NCBI RefSeq assembly: GCF_000613185.1
Contig: NZ_CCBB010000001.1
Coordinates: forward strand, 2,170,001 to 2,234,000
DNA length: 64,000 nucleotides
Direction: 5' to 3'
DNA from: Mycolicibacterium cosmeticum
GTDB taxonomy: Bacteria > Actinomycetota > Actinomycetes > Mycobacteriales > Mycobacteriaceae
How positions within the stretch are numbered: the first letter of the stretch is position 1; every line of letters starts with the position of its first letter. The position numbers were made by a program, and so were the translations under genes. This document shows, in pieces, positions 19,898 to 29,420 of this stretch. The notes under the pieces are model-generated. The model saw only the letters and a list, made by a program, of their open reading frames with translations. It made no database searches and had not been told where the DNA came from.

Positions 19898-20515
19898 ATG
19901 ACTTCGCGGTACCTGCCCTACGCCACGAAACCGGGTCGGCTGCTGGCGCAGCTGCTCAGTGACATCGCGGTCATCGTCTGGACCGCCATCTGGGTGATGG
20001 TGGGCGGGGCGGTGTACTCGGCCGTCGCGACCATCTCCGAGGTGGGCCGCCAGGTGCAGAGCGGCGCCGACGGGGTGTCGGGCAACCTGGCCTCGGCCGG
20101 TGACAGCACCGATGACGTGCCGCTGATCGGCGGCACCCTGGCCGGCCCGCTGAAGGCGGCCAGCCGCGCGGCGGATGAGATCGCCGGCGCCGGGCACAGC
20201 CTGGACGTGACCGCGAGCTGGCTGGCCTGGGTGCTGGCGCTGGCGGTGGCGGCCACCCCGATCCTGGCCGTGGCGATGCCCTGGCTGTTCCTGCGGGTGC
20301 GGTTCTTCCGCCGCAAGTTGATGGTGTTGTCGCTGGCCTCCAGCCACGCCGGCCAGGAACTGCTGGCCATGCGCGCGCTGGCCAACCGGCCGCTGGCCAA
20401 GCTCACCGCGATCGACCCCGACCCGATCGGCGCCTGGCGCCGTGATGACCGGATGGCGATCCGCGGGCTGGCCCTGCTGGAACTGCACGCCGCCGGCATC
20501 CGGCTCAAGTCGTAG
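19898..20515 (+). CDS. Conserved mycobacterial membrane protein (Rv0779c-like)
   Basis: 205 residues with two transmembrane stretches (about residues 24-48 and 107-132) flanking a soluble, glycine/serine-rich segment of about 55 residues. A basic FLRVRFFRRKL follows the second helix, so the topology is probably both termini cytoplasmic. No catalytic motif is seen and the function is unknown. Position next to purC and cyp126 matches Rv0779c of M. tuberculosis by recall. The stop codon lies one base before palindrome copy 1. Confidence 0.7.
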   Translation: MTSRYLPYATKPGRLLAQLLSDIAVIVWTAIWVMVGGAVYSAVATISEVGRQVQSGADGVSGNLASAGDSTDDVPLIGGTLAGPLKAASRAADEIAGAGHSLDVTASWLAWVLALAVAATPILAVAMPWLFLRVRFFRRKLMVLSLASSHAGQELLAMRALANRPLAKLTAIDPDPIGAWRRDDRMAIRGLALLELHAAGIRLKS

Positions 20516-20516
20516 C

Positions 20517-20565
20517 GATTTGTGGAGCCGCACCCGTAACCATTACGGGTGCGGCTCCACGAATC
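20517..20565. repeat. 49-bp palindromic repeat, copy 1 (upstream of DUF559 gene)
   Basis: Arms 20517-20539 and 20543-20565 are each 23 bases and pair at 22 positions, with a three-base loop CCA. The core arm reads TGTGGAGCCGCACCCGTAA. The same element recurs at 21466-21514 and, with a GC swap in the arm, at 41580-41628. It is not followed by a T-run. It begins one base after the stop of the upstream membrane protein gene and ends 44 bases before the nuclease start codon. Confidence 0.92.
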
Positions 20566-20609
20566 ACAGAGACGGGAACCCGCCGACACCCGCCCGCGTC
20601 GGAAACAAC

Positions 20610-21488
20610 ATGCTCAGTGATCTCCTGCGCGACCACGACGGTGTGATCACCTTGGCGCAGGCTCTGCGGGCCGGCCTCAGCCAGGACGACATCGATTACC
20701 GGCTGCGCACCGGCCAGTGGCTCCGCTGCGCCCGCGGCGTCTACTTCGTCGACGACCGGCAGTTCACCGATGCCGCGCGCGTCCGTGCCGCGGTGTGGTC
20801 GTACGGCGAGGAAGGCGTGGCCAGCGGATTGACCGCGGCATGGTGGCACCGACTGACGCAGTTCGTGCCTGACATCGTCGAGGTGACCGTTCCCAGGGAG
20901 CGACGACGACGGGTGCACCTCGGCACCAAGCTGCGACGACGCAACCTCGACCCCCGTGAGGTCATCGAGGTCGGCGACCTTCGGGTGACCGCCTTGCCCT
21001 TGACCGTCGTCGAGGCCGCAGCCCGTCGCGGTGGTGGCGCCAAGATCATGGACACCGCCTTGCAACGCCACCTCGAACTGCCCGAGCTTTGGAAGTCTCA
21101 CCTGAACAACAAGGGCAGGCACGGCTCGCCGAGGGCGCGCATCATGCTGTTGGCGGCGGGCGACGGCGCGCGTTCCGAGGCCGAACGCCTGCTGGGGAAG
21201 CTGCTCCGGCAGGCCGGCATCACCGGGTGGAAGGCCAATCATCGGGTCGCCGGGTACAAGGTCGACTACGGCTTTCCCGCGGCCGCTCTGGCACTGGAGA
21301 CCGATGGCTGGGCATTCCACAGCGATCCCGACGCGTTTCACAGTGACCGGATCCGGCAGAACGCGTTGATTCTGGCGGGCTGGCACGTTCTGCGCTTCAC
21401 GTGGCTGGACCTCAACGAGTATCCCGACCGGGTCGTCGCTGAGATCAAACGGGCCCTCAAGCAGCGACTTGTGGAGCCGCACCCGTAA
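20610..21488 (+). CDS. AbiEi/DUF559-type endonuclease-like protein in palindrome cassette
   Basis: 292 residues in two parts. Residues 1-50 (LLRDHDGVITLAQALRAGLS, then YRLRTGQWLRCARGVYFV) match the AbiEi-type winged-helix antitoxin domain. Residues 185-285 match DUF559, a PD-(D/E)XK nuclease fold related to Vsr repair endonucleases: KVDYGFPAAALALETDGWAFH holds Asp219, Glu230, Asp232 and His237, followed by the strand GWHVLRFTWLDL. Such genes are common, often orphan, in mycobacteria; the role is unknown. No partner toxin is adjacent. The last six to seven residues, LVEPHP plus the stop, are encoded by palindrome copy 2. From recall this gene is absent between Rv0779c and cyp126 in M. tuberculosis. 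Confidence 0.82.
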   Translation: MLSDLLRDHDGVITLAQALRAGLSQDDIDYRLRTGQWLRCARGVYFVDDRQFTDAARVRAAVWSYGEEGVASGLTAAWWHRLTQFVPDIVEVTVPRERRRRVHLGTKLRRRNLDPREVIEVGDLRVTALPLTVVEAAARRGGGAKIMDTALQRHLELPELWKSHLNNKGRHGSPRARIMLLAAGDGARSEAERLLGKLLRQAGITGWKANHRVAGYKVDYGFPAAALALETDGWAFHSDPDAFHSDRIRQNALILAGWHVLRFTWLDLNEYPDRVVAEIKRALKQRLVEPHP

Positions 21489-21514
21489 CCGTTACGGGTG
21501 CGGCTCCACAAATC
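21466..21514. repeat. 49-bp palindromic repeat, copy 2 (supplies two convergent stops)
   Basis: Arms 21466-21488 and 21492-21514 pair at 22 of 23 positions around the loop CCG. The element lies between the convergent nuclease and P450 genes and codes for both C-termini: read from either side the arm gives VEPHP followed by TAA. The core arm is identical to copy 1. Confidence 0.93.
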
Positions 21515-22706
21515 GCACGAAAAGGTGCCGGATACCGGTGTGCCGGTTGCTGCGCGTCCACTCCACCGGGGCCACCAACTGTGCGCCGGCGAACCGCGCG
21601 AGCAGCTCGGAGAACATCACCCGCAACTCCAGCCGAGCCAGGTTGGCGCCCAGGCAGTAGTGCACGCCGTATCCGAAACCCAAGTGCGGGTTCGGTTTAC
21701 GGGAGATGTCGAAGACGTCGGCGTCGGCGAACACCGCGGCGTCGCGGTTGGCCGAGCCCTCCCACACCTGCACCTTCTGCCCCGCCTCGATGGCGCATCC
21801 GCCCAGCGACACGTCCCGGGTCGCGGTGCGCCGTTTCGACGGCGACGGCGTCGTCCAGCGCACCATCTCCTCGATCGCACTGGGCAGCAAGGACATATCT
21901 GCGCGCAGCGCCGCCCACTGCGACGGATGGGCGATCAGCGACAACAATCCGCCGGCCACCGCGTTGCGGGTGGTTTCGGCACCGGCGCTGAACAGCAGGC
22001 TGAAGAACAGGTACAGCTCGAGATCGGAAAGGTCAGCGTCCGCCGCGTTGGCCACCACCGAGAGCATGTCGTCGGCCGGCTCGGCGCGTTTGGCCGCGAT
22101 CAACTCCATGCCGTAGGTGTACATCCGTGAGCCGGCCTCCTCGGCCGTAAGCTGCCCCACCGACGCGCTTCGGCCCGAGAAGTCGAACTGCGGCTCGATC
22201 GCGTGGAACAGCCAATGCCGTTCGGATTCCGGGATTCCCAGCAGGATGCAGATCATCTGCATGGGCAACTCGGCCGCCACCTCGACCAGGAAGTCCAGCG
22301 GCTCACCAGGTGTCACGGTGTCCAGCAACTTGCGGGTCCGGGCCCGCAGGTCGTCTTCGACGCGGGTGATCATCCGCGGCGTCAGGCCTGAGGACACCAG
22401 CTTGCGGATCTGCGCATGCCGCGGATCGTCCATCATGTTGAGCACCTGCCCGGCGATCGCCAGGTCCTGCAACAAGGTGCCGCCGTACGGCCGGGTACCG
22501 CCGGTGACCGACGAGAACGTCACCGGATCACGCAGCACGGCAAGGGTTTCGGCGTGCGTGGCGACCGACCAGAAGCCTTCGCCGTCCGGGGTGTGTTCGG
22601 TGGGCTCGTGCCAGTACACCGGCGCCTGCGCGCGGTGCACGGCGAACAGCTCATGGGGAAACCCATGGGCGAAGTTGTCCAGATCCGTCAGATCCGCCAG
22701 GGTCAC
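21492..22706 (-). CDS. cyp126: Cytochrome P450, CYP126-like
   Basis: 404 residues. The haem-binding loop [17 protein letters not shown] places the thiolate at Cys351; the I-helix is [12 protein letters not shown] and the K-helix ExxR is in IEEMVRW. It begins without a membrane anchor, as is usual for soluble bacterial P450s needing a ferredoxin. Position directly after purB matches cyp126 (Rv0778) of M. tuberculosis. GTG start overlaps the purB stop by GTGA. The natural substrate is unknown. Its last residues RFVEPHP come from palindrome copy 2, so the C-terminus has been rewritten relative to what the family would need. Confidence 0.9.
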   Translation of the reverse strand: MTLADLTDLDNFAHGFPHELFAVHRAQAPVYWHEPTEHTPDGEGFWSVATHAETLAVLRDPVTFSSVTGGTRPYGGTLLQDLAIAGQVLNMMDDPRHAQIRKLVSSGLTPRMITRVEDDLRARTRKLLDTVTPGEPLDFLVEVAAELPMQMICILLGIPESERHWLFHAIEPQFDFSGRSASVGQLTAEEAGSRMYTYGMELIAAKRAEPADDMLSVVANAADADLSDLELYLFFSLLFSAGAETTRNAVAGGLLSLIAHPSQWAALRADMSLLPSAIEEMVRWTTPSPSKRRTATRDVSLGGCAIEAGQKVQVWEGSANRDAAVFADADVFDISRKPNPHLGFGYGVHYCLGANLARLELRVMFSELLARFAGAQLVAPVEWTRSNRHTGIRHLFVRFVEPHP

Positions 22707-24121
22707 AAGATGGCGCCCGAGGTGTACTTGGCCGCCTCGGGGTAGCGGCTCACCAGCTCGTCGACCGCGCTGACCACGGTGTCGACCTGCGCCGAGGCCG
22801 CCCCGCTGAACGCCGCGCGGTCGGCCAGCGCGGCGTCGAGCGCCACTCGGTCCAGCGGCAACCGCGGGTCGGCCGCCAGCCGGTCCAACAGGTCTGGCTC
22901 CGAACCCTTTTCGCGCATGGCCAGCGCCACCGCGACGGCGTGTTCCTTGATGACCTCGTGGGCGGCCTCCCGTCCCACCCCGGCCCGCACGGCCGCGATG
23001 AGGATGCGGGTGGTGGCCAGGAACGGCAGGTAGCGGTCCAGCTCGCGCTGGATCACCGCGGGGTAGGCACCGAACTCGTCGAGCACCGTCAGGAACGTCT
23101 CGGTCTGGCCGTCGATGGCGAAGAAGGCATCCGGCAGCGCGACGCGGCGCACCACCGAACAGAACACGTCGCCCTCGTTCCATTGCGCACCGGCCAGTTC
23201 GGCGGCCATCGACGCGTAGCCGCGCAGCACCACCTGCAGGCCGTTGACCCGCTCACAGGACCGGGTGTTCATCTTGTGCGGCATGGCCGACGAGCCGACC
23301 TGCCCGGGCGCGAAGCCCTCGGTGACCAGTTCGTGCCCGGCCATCAACCGGATGGTGTGGGCGAACGACGACGGGCCCGCCCCCAACTGCACCAGCGCCG
23401 AGATCACGTCGTGGTCCAGCGAGCGCGGGTACACCTGCCCGACGCTGGTGAAAACGTCTGCGAAGCCCAGGAATTCGGCGACCCGGCGCTCCAGCTCGGC
23501 CAGCCGCTCGGTGTCGCCGTCGAACAGGTCGAGCATGTCCTGCGCGGTGCCCATCGGCCCCTTGATGCCGCGCAGCGGGTAGCGGTCGATGAGTTCACGC
23601 AGCCGCTGCAACGCCACCAGCGTCTCCTCGGCCGCCGACGCGAAGCGCTTGCCCAGCGTGGTGGCCTGTGCCGCGACGTTGTGCGACCGCCCGGCCATCA
23701 CCAGGTCGCGGTAGAGCACGGCGCGCTCGGCCAGCCGCGCCACGACGGCCACCCCGTGGGCGAACACCAGCTCCAGCGACCGGCGGATCTGCAGCTGTTC
23801 GACGTTCTCGGTGAGGTCGCGGCTGGTCATGCCTTTGTGCACATGCTCGTGGCCGGCCAGCGCGTTGAACTCCTCGATGCGGGCCTTCACGTCGTGGCGG
23901 GTGACGCGTTCGCGCGCCGCGATGGACGCCAGGTCGACATTCTCCAGCACGCGTTCGTAGTCGGCCACGACCCCGTCGGGCACCGAAACACCCAGTTCGG
24001 CCTGCGCACGCAGCACCGCCAGCCACAGCCGGCGTTCGGCGATGATCTTGGCTTCGGGTGACCAGATGGCAACCATCTCGTCGCTCGCGTAGCGGTTGGC
24101 CAGGACATTCGGGATGCTCAC
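22703..24121 (-). CDS. purB: Adenylosuccinate lyase PurB
   Basis: 472 residues of the fumarase/aspartase superfamily. It releases fumarate from SAICAR and from adenylosuccinate. Motifs: [16 protein letters not shown] near residue 88, [17 protein letters not shown], and the mobile signature loop [21 protein letters not shown] at 24121 gives the standard start [13 protein letters not shown]. It sits 18 bases downstream of a TetR gene and is translationally coupled to the cyp126-like gene downstream. Confidence 0.97.
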   Translation of the reverse strand: MSIPNVLANRYASDEMVAIWSPEAKIIAERRLWLAVLRAQAELGVSVPDGVVADYERVLENVDLASIAARERVTRHDVKARIEEFNALAGHEHVHKGMTSRDLTENVEQLQIRRSLELVFAHGVAVVARLAERAVLYRDLVMAGRSHNVAAQATTLGKRFASAAEETLVALQRLRELIDRYPLRGIKGPMGTAQDMLDLFDGDTERLAELERRVAEFLGFADVFTSVGQVYPRSLDHDVISALVQLGAGPSSFAHTIRLMAGHELVTEGFAPGQVGSSAMPHKMNTRSCERVNGLQVVLRGYASMAAELAGAQWNEGDVFCSVVRRVALPDAFFAIDGQTETFLTVLDEFGAYPAVIQRELDRYLPFLATTRILIAAVRAGVGREAAHEVIKEHAVAVALAMREKGSEPDLLDRLAADPRLPLDRVALDAALADRAAFSGAASAQVDTVVSAVDELVSRYPEAAKYTSGAIL

Positions 24122-24139
24122 GACCACACAGCTTACGAG

Positions 24140-24748
24140 TCAGTCGAACGGCGCGAGAACGTCGATCACATCCATCAGGGTGGCGCGGGCCGTCTCGCGT
24201 GGGGTGTCCCCGTCGTCGACGAGGGCGGCGACCACCGCGCCGTCGACGGCCCGCACCATCGCGGTGAGCAGTTCGGCGTGCACCGTGCGCCCGGACCGCT
24301 CCACCACCTCGACCACGGCGTCGGTGCGCTGCCGCAGGATGCGGCGCTGGATATCGCGCAGTTCGGGCTGCCGGGCGCAGGCGATATAGCGCTCGTAGCG
24401 GGAGATGAGTTCGGGCACCCGCGAGCCGGGGTCGTCGCCGACCAGCAGGTCGACCAGCAGGTCGGCCGTGGACTCCGCGCCGCGCTTGCGCCGCGACAGC
24501 GTGGCCACCTGTGACTTCATCTGCTCGGCCTCGCGGGCGCCGAGATGTTCGACGGCCTTGGCGATGAGATCCTCCAGCGAGGAGAAGTAGTAGGTCGTCG
24601 ACGCCAACGGCAGACCGGCCCGTCGCGCAACTGCCCGATGGCGCACCGCATCGATACCGCCCTCGCACAGCAGATCGGCGGCGGCGCTGACGAGAGCGCC
24701 CCGACGCCGTTCTCCTTTGGGAGTCACTGCTGCTGTCACGCCTTGCAT
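24140..24748 (-). CDS. TetR-family regulator (Rv0775-like)
   Basis: 202 residues. The DNA-binding part is GERRRGALVSAAADLL, then DAVRHRAVARRAGLPLASTTYYF, a standard TetR helix-turn-helix. The ligand domain (roughly 70-200) has no recognisable subfamily motif. It is divergent from the esterase gene across 93 bases and immediately upstream of purB, the same neighbourhood as Rv0775 by recall. It may control the esterase; no clear operator was seen in the gap beyond a weak CAGCA/TGCTG dyad near 24751-24771. Confidence 0.8.
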   Translation of the reverse strand: MQGVTAAVTPKGERRRGALVSAAADLLCEGGIDAVRHRAVARRAGLPLASTTYYFSSLEDLIAKAVEHLGAREAEQMKSQVATLSRRKRGAESTADLLVDLLVGDDPGSRVPELISRYERYIACARQPELRDIQRRILRQRTDAVVEVVERSGRTVHAELLTAMVRAVDGAVVAALVDDGDTPRETARATLMDVIDVLAPFD

Positions 24749-24841
24749 GCTGCCAGCAAAGGGCCTGCTGTATGGGGGTTTTTGGGCAATCACGAAGCCA
24801 CTCCACAAGTTCGGTGCACGCCCGATGGCATGATGGCCCGC

Positions 24842-25726
24842 ATGCCAGACGTGACGCGCCGGACGGTTCTGCGGCTGGGCCTGGGCGCGGCCGCGGGTGC
24901 GGCCGGTGCCTACGCGCTGGGCACCGCGGCGAGTGCCCCGGACACCGCCGCCCCGCCGGTGGCGATGACGAGTGTGGGCGCCCCGCTCGCCCCGCCACCG
25001 GTCCCGCAGCAGCCGGCGCCGACGTACGTCACCGGGTCGTTCGTGTCGGCGGCCCGCGGCGGGATCACCACCAACTGGGCCATCGCGCGCCCGCCCGGCC
25101 AGACGGCGCCGCTGCGGCCCGTCATCGCGCTGCACGGCAAGGGCAGCGACGCGGCCACGGTGATGGCCGGCGGGGTCGAGGACGGTTTGGCGCAAGCGGT
25201 GGCCACCGGCATCCCACCGTTCGCGGTGGTGGCGGTCGACGGCGGCGGGGGTTACTGGCACAAGCGGGCCGACGGTGACGACGCCGGCGCGATGGTGCTC
25301 GACGAACTCATCCCGATGCTGGCCGCCCAGGGCCTGGACACTTCCCGGGTCGGCTTCCTGGGGTGGTCGATGGGCGGCTACGGCGCGCTGCTGCTCGGTG
25401 CGCGGCTGGGCCCGGCGCGGACCGCGGCGATCTGCGCGGTCAGCCCGGCGTTGTGGACATCGTCCGGGGCGGCCGCGCCGGGGGCGTTCGACGGCGCCGA
25501 GGACTACGCCGCCAACAGTGTGTGGGGACTGCCCGCGCTCGGCCAGATCCCGATCCGCATCGACATCGGCAACAGCGACCCGTTCGCGTCGGCGACCCGG
25601 CAGTTCATCGCGCAGCTGCCGACGCCGCCGGCGGGCGGCTTCTCCCCCGGCGGCCACGACGCCGGGTTCTGGAGTTCGCAGCTGCCCGCCGAGGCGGCCT
25701 GGCTGGGCCCGCTATTGGTCGCCTAG
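24842..25726 (+). CDS. Exported esterase, alpha/beta hydrolase (Rv0774c-like)
   Basis: 294 residues. The N-terminus [20 protein letters not shown] is a twin-arginine signal followed by a hydrophobic stretch and a Pro/Ala-rich linker, so the protein is probably exported, perhaps by Tat. The catalytic elbow is [25 protein letters not shown] and GGHDAGFW hold the probable Asp and His. This is the esterase D/FGH-like fold of Rv0774c. In-frame ATGs at 24830 and 24833 are alternatives. The last 15 bases overlap purD, which converges. Confidence 0.82.
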   Translation: MPDVTRRTVLRLGLGAAAGAAGAYALGTAASAPDTAAPPVAMTSVGAPLAPPPVPQQPAPTYVTGSFVSAARGGITTNWAIARPPGQTAPLRPVIALHGKGSDAATVMAGGVEDGLAQAVATGIPPFAVVAVDGGGGYWHKRADGDDAGAMVLDELIPMLAAQGLDTSRVGFLGWSMGGYGALLLGARLGPARTAAICAVSPALWTSSGAAAPGAFDGAEDYAANSVWGLPALGQIPIRIDIGNSDPFASATRQFIAQLPTPPAGGFSPGGHDAGFWSSQLPAEAAWLGPLLVA

Positions 25727-26989
25727 GCTGATCCGGCCCTCGGCCGCGGCCAGCCCGATGTCGGTGCGGAAATGGCTGCCGGGCAACCGGATCGACTCGA
25801 TCCGCCGGTACGCGTCGGCCCGGGCCGCGGCGAGGTCGGTGCCGGTGCCCACCACCGACAGCACCCGGCCACCCGAGGACACGATGGCACCGTCGTCACG
25901 CCGGCTGGTACCGGCGTGCAGCACCCCCTCGGCCTCGGAGCCGGTGATCACGTCGCCGACGCGGGGCCGGCCCGGATAGTTCTCGGCGGCGACGACCACG
26001 GTGACGGCCGACCCGTCGCGCCAGCGCAGCGGCGGATGGTCGGCCAGCGTGCCGGTGGCGGCGGCGTGCAGCAGTGTCCCCAGCGGGGAGTCCAGCAGCG
26101 CGAGCACCGCCTGGGTCTCGGGATCGCCGAAGCGGCAGTTGAATTCGACGACGGCGGGACCGTTCGAGGTGATGGCCAGTCCGGCGTAGAGCAACCCGGA
26201 GAACGCGCTGCCCCGTGAGACCATCTCGGCGGCAACGGGTTTCACCACTTCTTCGACGATCTGCGTGAGCACCTCGGCCGGCAGCCAGGGCAACGGCGTG
26301 TAGGCGCCCATCCCTCCGGTGTTGGGGCCGGTGTCGTTGTCGCCGACGCGCTTGAAGTCCTGCGCGGGCAGTAGAGGCACCACGGTCTCACCGTCGACGA
26401 CGCAGAACAGCGACACCTCGGGACCGTCCAGGAACGATTCGAGCAGCACCGGGTGGCCGGTCTCGAGGAGTTCGGCGGCGTGCGCGCGGGCGGCGTCCCG
26501 GTCGACGGTGACGACGACACCCTTGCCTGCGGCCAATCCGTCGTCCTTGACCACCCAGGCCCGCTGGCCCGCGGGCGGGCCGAACCGGTCCAGCGCGGCG
26601 TCCAGGTGCGCGGGGTTGTCGACGATCTCGCTGGTGGCCGTGCGCACCCCGGCCACGGTCATCACGTCCTTGGCGAACGCCTTGGAGCCCTCGATGCGGG
26701 CGGCGGCCTTGGACGGCCCGAAGGTGGCGATGCCGGCTTTGCGCAGCGCGTCGCCGACGCCGAGCACCAGGGGCACTTCGGGGCCGATGACCACCAGGTC
26801 GGCGTTCAGCCGCTGGGCCAGCGCGACGACCGCGTCCCCCGACGTCGCATCGACGTCGTGTTGCTCGGCAACCGCGGCGGTCCCGGCGTTACCCGGGGCC
26901 ACGGCCAGGTAGTCGACGCCCGGATCGCGGCTGAGAGCCAGCAGCAGGGCGTGTTCACGGGCACCGGATCCGATCACGAGGACGCGCAC
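25712..26989 (-). CDS. purD: Phosphoribosylamine-glycine ligase PurD
   Basis: 425 residues of the ATP-grasp family, making GAR from phosphoribosylamine, glycine and ATP. Recognisable parts: [13 protein letters not shown] at the start, [22 protein letters not shown] as the ATP-grasp lid, [12 protein letters not shown], and [16 protein letters not shown] for the metal ligands. ATG start. It stands alone here; in M. tuberculosis ggtA lies between its neighbours, and no such gene is present in this window. Confidence 0.97.
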   Translation of the reverse strand: MRVLVIGSGAREHALLLALSRDPGVDYLAVAPGNAGTAAVAEQHDVDATSGDAVVALAQRLNADLVVIGPEVPLVLGVGDALRKAGIATFGPSKAAARIEGSKAFAKDVMTVAGVRTATSEIVDNPAHLDAALDRFGPPAGQRAWVVKDDGLAAGKGVVVTVDRDAARAHAAELLETGHPVLLESFLDGPEVSLFCVVDGETVVPLLPAQDFKRVGDNDTGPNTGGMGAYTPLPWLPAEVLTQIVEEVVKPVAAEMVSRGSAFSGLLYAGLAITSNGPAVVEFNCRFGDPETQAVLALLDSPLGTLLHAAATGTLADHPPLRWRDGSAVTVVVAAENYPGRPRVGDVITGSEAEGVLHAGTSRRDDGAIVSSGGRVLSVVGTGTDLAAARADAYRRIESIRLPGSHFRTDIGLAAAEGRISLGDQ

Positions 26990-27046
26990 GAGTGCTCACC
27001 CTATCGGCCCACGTTCGGCGCCGACACCAAAGCCGCGGCCATACAG

Positions 27047-27103
27047 TTGACAGTGAGGTGTATGGTCATGACAACGAGTGCGGTACGTCACAGGAGGACA
27101 CCG
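27047..27103 (+). promoter_or_regulatory. Promoter and strong RBS region of CYP125-like gene
   Basis: A TTGACA hexamer lies at 27047-27052, but no convincing -10 is seen 16-18 bases further on, so the promoter call is weak. The ribosome site is unusually strong: AGGAGGA at 27092-27098, 5 bases before the ATG at 27104, which decides the start against the in-frame upstream ATG. Confidence 0.4.
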
Positions 27104-28333
27104 ATGACCACGACAAATGCCTGCCCGTTCGGAGACCGGATCGACTTCACCGACCCCGACGTCCTGCTCCGCGGCATTCCGGTCACCGAGTTCGCCGCGC
27201 TGCGCAAGACCGCGCCGGTCTGGTGGAACGAACAGCGGGAATCGATCTTCGGCGACGGTGGTTACTGGGTGATCAGCCGCCACGAGGACATCAAGGCCAT
27301 CTCCCGCAACGGCGACATCTGGTCCACCAACTCCAAGGGTGCGGTCATGCGCCTGCCCGACGGCATCACCGCCGACCAGCTCGAGCTCACCAAGGCCCTG
27401 CTCATCAACCACGACGCACCCGAACACACCCGGCTGCGCAAGCTGGTGTCCCGGCTGTTCACCCCCCGCTCGGTGGCGGCGTTGGAACAGAAACTGGCCG
27501 ACTCGGCGCGCGCCATCGTGGCCGCGGCGAAAGAGAAGGACTCCGGCAACTTCGTCGACGACATCGCCATGGGACTGCCCCTGCAGGCCATCGCCGATCT
27601 GATCGGCGTGCCCGAGCAGGACCGCGAGAAGATCTTCCACTGGTCCAACTGCATCATGAACACCGACGACCCGGATTTCGACTCGGATCCGACCACCGCC
27701 AACGCGGAGTTGATGGGCTACGCGTACACCATGGCCGAGCAGCGCCGGGCATGTCCGGCCGACGATATCGTCACCCGGCTGGTGCAGGCCGATACCAACG
27801 GGGAGTCCATCACCGAGGTCGAGTTCGCGTTCTTCGTCATCCTGCTGGCCGTCGCCGGCAACGAGACCACCCGCAACGCGATGACGCACGGCATGAACGC
27901 GTTCTTCGAAAACCCGGACCAGTGGGAACTTTTCAAGCGGGAGCGGCCCGACACCGCGATCGAGGAGATCATCCGGTGGGCTACCCCCGTGCACTGTTTC
28001 CAGCGCACCGCGTTGGTGGACGCCGAGGTGGGCGGGGTCGCCATCGGCGCGGGACAGCGCGCCGGGTTGTTCTACAGCTCGGCCAATTTCGACGAAGAGG
28101 TGTTCGACGACCCCTTCCGGTTCGACATCCTGCGTAACCCGAATCCGCACCTGGCGTTCGGCGGGAACGGCGCCCATTTCTGCATCGGCGCCAACCTGGC
28201 CCGGATGGAAATCAAGTTGATGTTCAACGAGATCGCCGACCAGATTCCCGACATCTCGAAGCTCGCCGAGCCGCTGCGGCTGCGCTCGGGCTGGATCAAC
28301 GGCGTGAAGGACCTGCAGGTCGCCTACCAGTAA
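27104..28333 (+). CDS. Cytochrome P450, CYP125-like
   Basis: 409 residues. The haem loop FGGNGAHFCIGANLARME gives Cys360; the I-helix is LLAVAGNETTRNAMTHGM and the K-helix EEIIRWATPV. The opening DFTDPDVLLRGIPVTEFAALRK with APVWWN, the SANFDEEVFDDPF block and the ending LRLRSGWINGVK are close to CYP125, the steroid C26-hydroxylase that starts cholesterol side-chain degradation. A side-chain oxidase for a sterol or branched lipid is inferred; it may be a paralogue with another substrate. Followed 9 bases later by a TetR gene. This pair has no counterpart between purD and the CMD gene in M. tuberculosis by recall. Confidence 0.85.
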   Translation: MTTTNACPFGDRIDFTDPDVLLRGIPVTEFAALRKTAPVWWNEQRESIFGDGGYWVISRHEDIKAISRNGDIWSTNSKGAVMRLPDGITADQLELTKALLINHDAPEHTRLRKLVSRLFTPRSVAALEQKLADSARAIVAAAKEKDSGNFVDDIAMGLPLQAIADLIGVPEQDREKIFHWSNCIMNTDDPDFDSDPTTANAELMGYAYTMAEQRRACPADDIVTRLVQADTNGESITEVEFAFFVILLAVAGNETTRNAMTHGMNAFFENPDQWELFKRERPDTAIEEIIRWATPVHCFQRTALVDAEVGGVAIGAGQRAGLFYSSANFDEEVFDDPFRFDILRNPNPHLAFGGNGAHFCIGANLARMEIKLMFNEIADQIPDISKLAEPLRLRSGWINGVKDLQVAYQ

Positions 28334-28342
28334 GCTGCCCGG

Positions 28343-28936
28343 GTGCGCACCCACGGCTGGTCCGGCGACGCCCCGGCGTCCGACGAGGAGGCCGTCGCGC
28401 GCATCCTGTCCGCAGCGGGCAAGGCCATCGACGAGCGCGGCGCCGACTTCTCCATCGCCGACGTCGCGCGCACCCTGGGCGTCACCCGGCAGACGGTGTA
28501 CCGGTACTTCCCCAGCACCGACGCGCTGCTGATGCAGGCCGGCGTCGTCGCGGCCACCGATTTCCTGGAGCGTCTGGCCGCCCACATCGAGGGCATGACC
28601 GATCCGATGGACGCCGCCGTCGAGGCCATCGCGACCGCGCTGGAGTGGTTGCCCAAGGACAAGCACATCGGGCTGCTCCTGGCACCGGGCCGCACGCCGG
28701 CGCTGACCGAGTCCGTGACCTCCGACATCGCCCTGCAGTTCGCGCAATCGGTGGTGCGCCGGTTCGATGTCGATTGGAGCGCAGCGGGTTTCGACGACGC
28801 CGAGCTCGACGAGCTGGCCGAGTACCTGCTGCGCATCATCCAGTCCTTCGTGATCGACCCCGGGCGGCCGCCGCGCACCGGCGCGCGGCTGCGCGATTAC
28901 CTGCGGCGCTGGGTGGCGCCGGCGCTGCGCCGTTAG
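28343..28936 (+). CDS. TetR-family regulator downstream of CYP125-like gene
   Basis: 197 residues with the HTH FSIADVARTLGVTRQTVYRYF at about 36-56, a textbook TetR motif. The rest is helical and gives no ligand clue. GTG start 9 bases after the P450 stop, so both are likely one transcript and the regulator may repress it. Its final codons overlap the convergent HxlR gene by 4 bases. Confidence 0.82.
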   Translation: MRTHGWSGDAPASDEEAVARILSAAGKAIDERGADFSIADVARTLGVTRQTVYRYFPSTDALLMQAGVVAATDFLERLAAHIEGMTDPMDAAVEAIATALEWLPKDKHIGLLLAPGRTPALTESVTSDIALQFAQSVVRRFDVDWSAAGFDDAELDELAEYLLRIIQSFVIDPGRPPRTGARLRDYLRRWVAPALRR

Positions 28937-29388
28937 GGCGCCACCCAGTCCGGCGGCCGCACCGGCCGGGTGTCCTCCGGCCGGATGCCGGTGCCGTCGT
29001 CCGTCTCGTACCGCAGCCGCGGCAACGCCGCGCCGGTGCGCCCGTCGACGAAGACGGTACGCGGTTCCTCGGCGTCGAATGCGTTGTCCGCACCCCACTC
29101 CCGCAGCGCGACGACGAGATGGAACAACTGCCGACCTCGGTCCGTCAACACGTATTCGTGGTAGGCCGAACCGGCAGCGTCCGGGCGTAGCGACAGCACG
29201 TCGGCCTGCACCAGTTGATGCAGCCGGTTGGACAGGATGTTCTTGGCCACCCCGAGGCTGCGCTGGAACTGCGAGAAGCGGGTCACGCCCTCGAAGGCAT
29301 CGCGCAGGATCATCAACGTCCATTTGTCGCCGACGATGTCGACGGCCCGCGACACCGGGCAGGTGGATCGCGCCAGCCGAGAACTCAT
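28933..29388 (-). CDS. HxlR-family winged-helix regulator
   Basis: 151 residues. The HxlR pattern is complete: CPVSRAVDIVGDKWTLMILRD, FSQFQRSLGVAKNILSNRLHQL as the recognition helix, and YHEYVLTDRGRQLF for the wing. Such regulators often sense thiol stress or small electrophiles; Cys10 is the only cysteine near the HTH. It diverges from an MFS gene; a perfect 11-bp inverted repeat in the gap is the likely operator. Confidence 0.85.
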   Translation of the reverse strand: MSSRLARSTCPVSRAVDIVGDKWTLMILRDAFEGVTRFSQFQRSLGVAKNILSNRLHQLVQADVLSLRPDAAGSAYHEYVLTDRGRQLFHLVVALREWGADNAFDAEEPRTVFVDGRTGAALPRLRYETDDGTGIRPEDTRPVRPPDWVAP

Positions 29389-29420
29389 AGGACACCTCCG
29401 TCCACAAATCTGGTTGCACT

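Noticed and set aside
20610..21488. Type IV toxin-antitoxin module (AbiEi plus AbiEii)
   Set aside because: Only an AbiEi-like N-terminus is present, fused to a nuclease domain; no AbiEii toxin gene adjoins.
24798..24815. ACTCCACAAGTTCG upstream of the esterase gene, resembling the palindrome arm
   Set aside because: Partial match without dyad partner or the ACCCGTAA core.
27047..27075. A full sigma-70-type promoter for the CYP125-like gene
   Set aside because: TTGACA is present but no acceptable -10 at the right distance; kept only as a weak regulatory feature.
29404..29415. TCCACAAATC in front of the HxlR operator, like the outer arm of the 49-bp palindrome
   Set aside because: Only ten bases match and there is no second arm; chance or a very old remnant.
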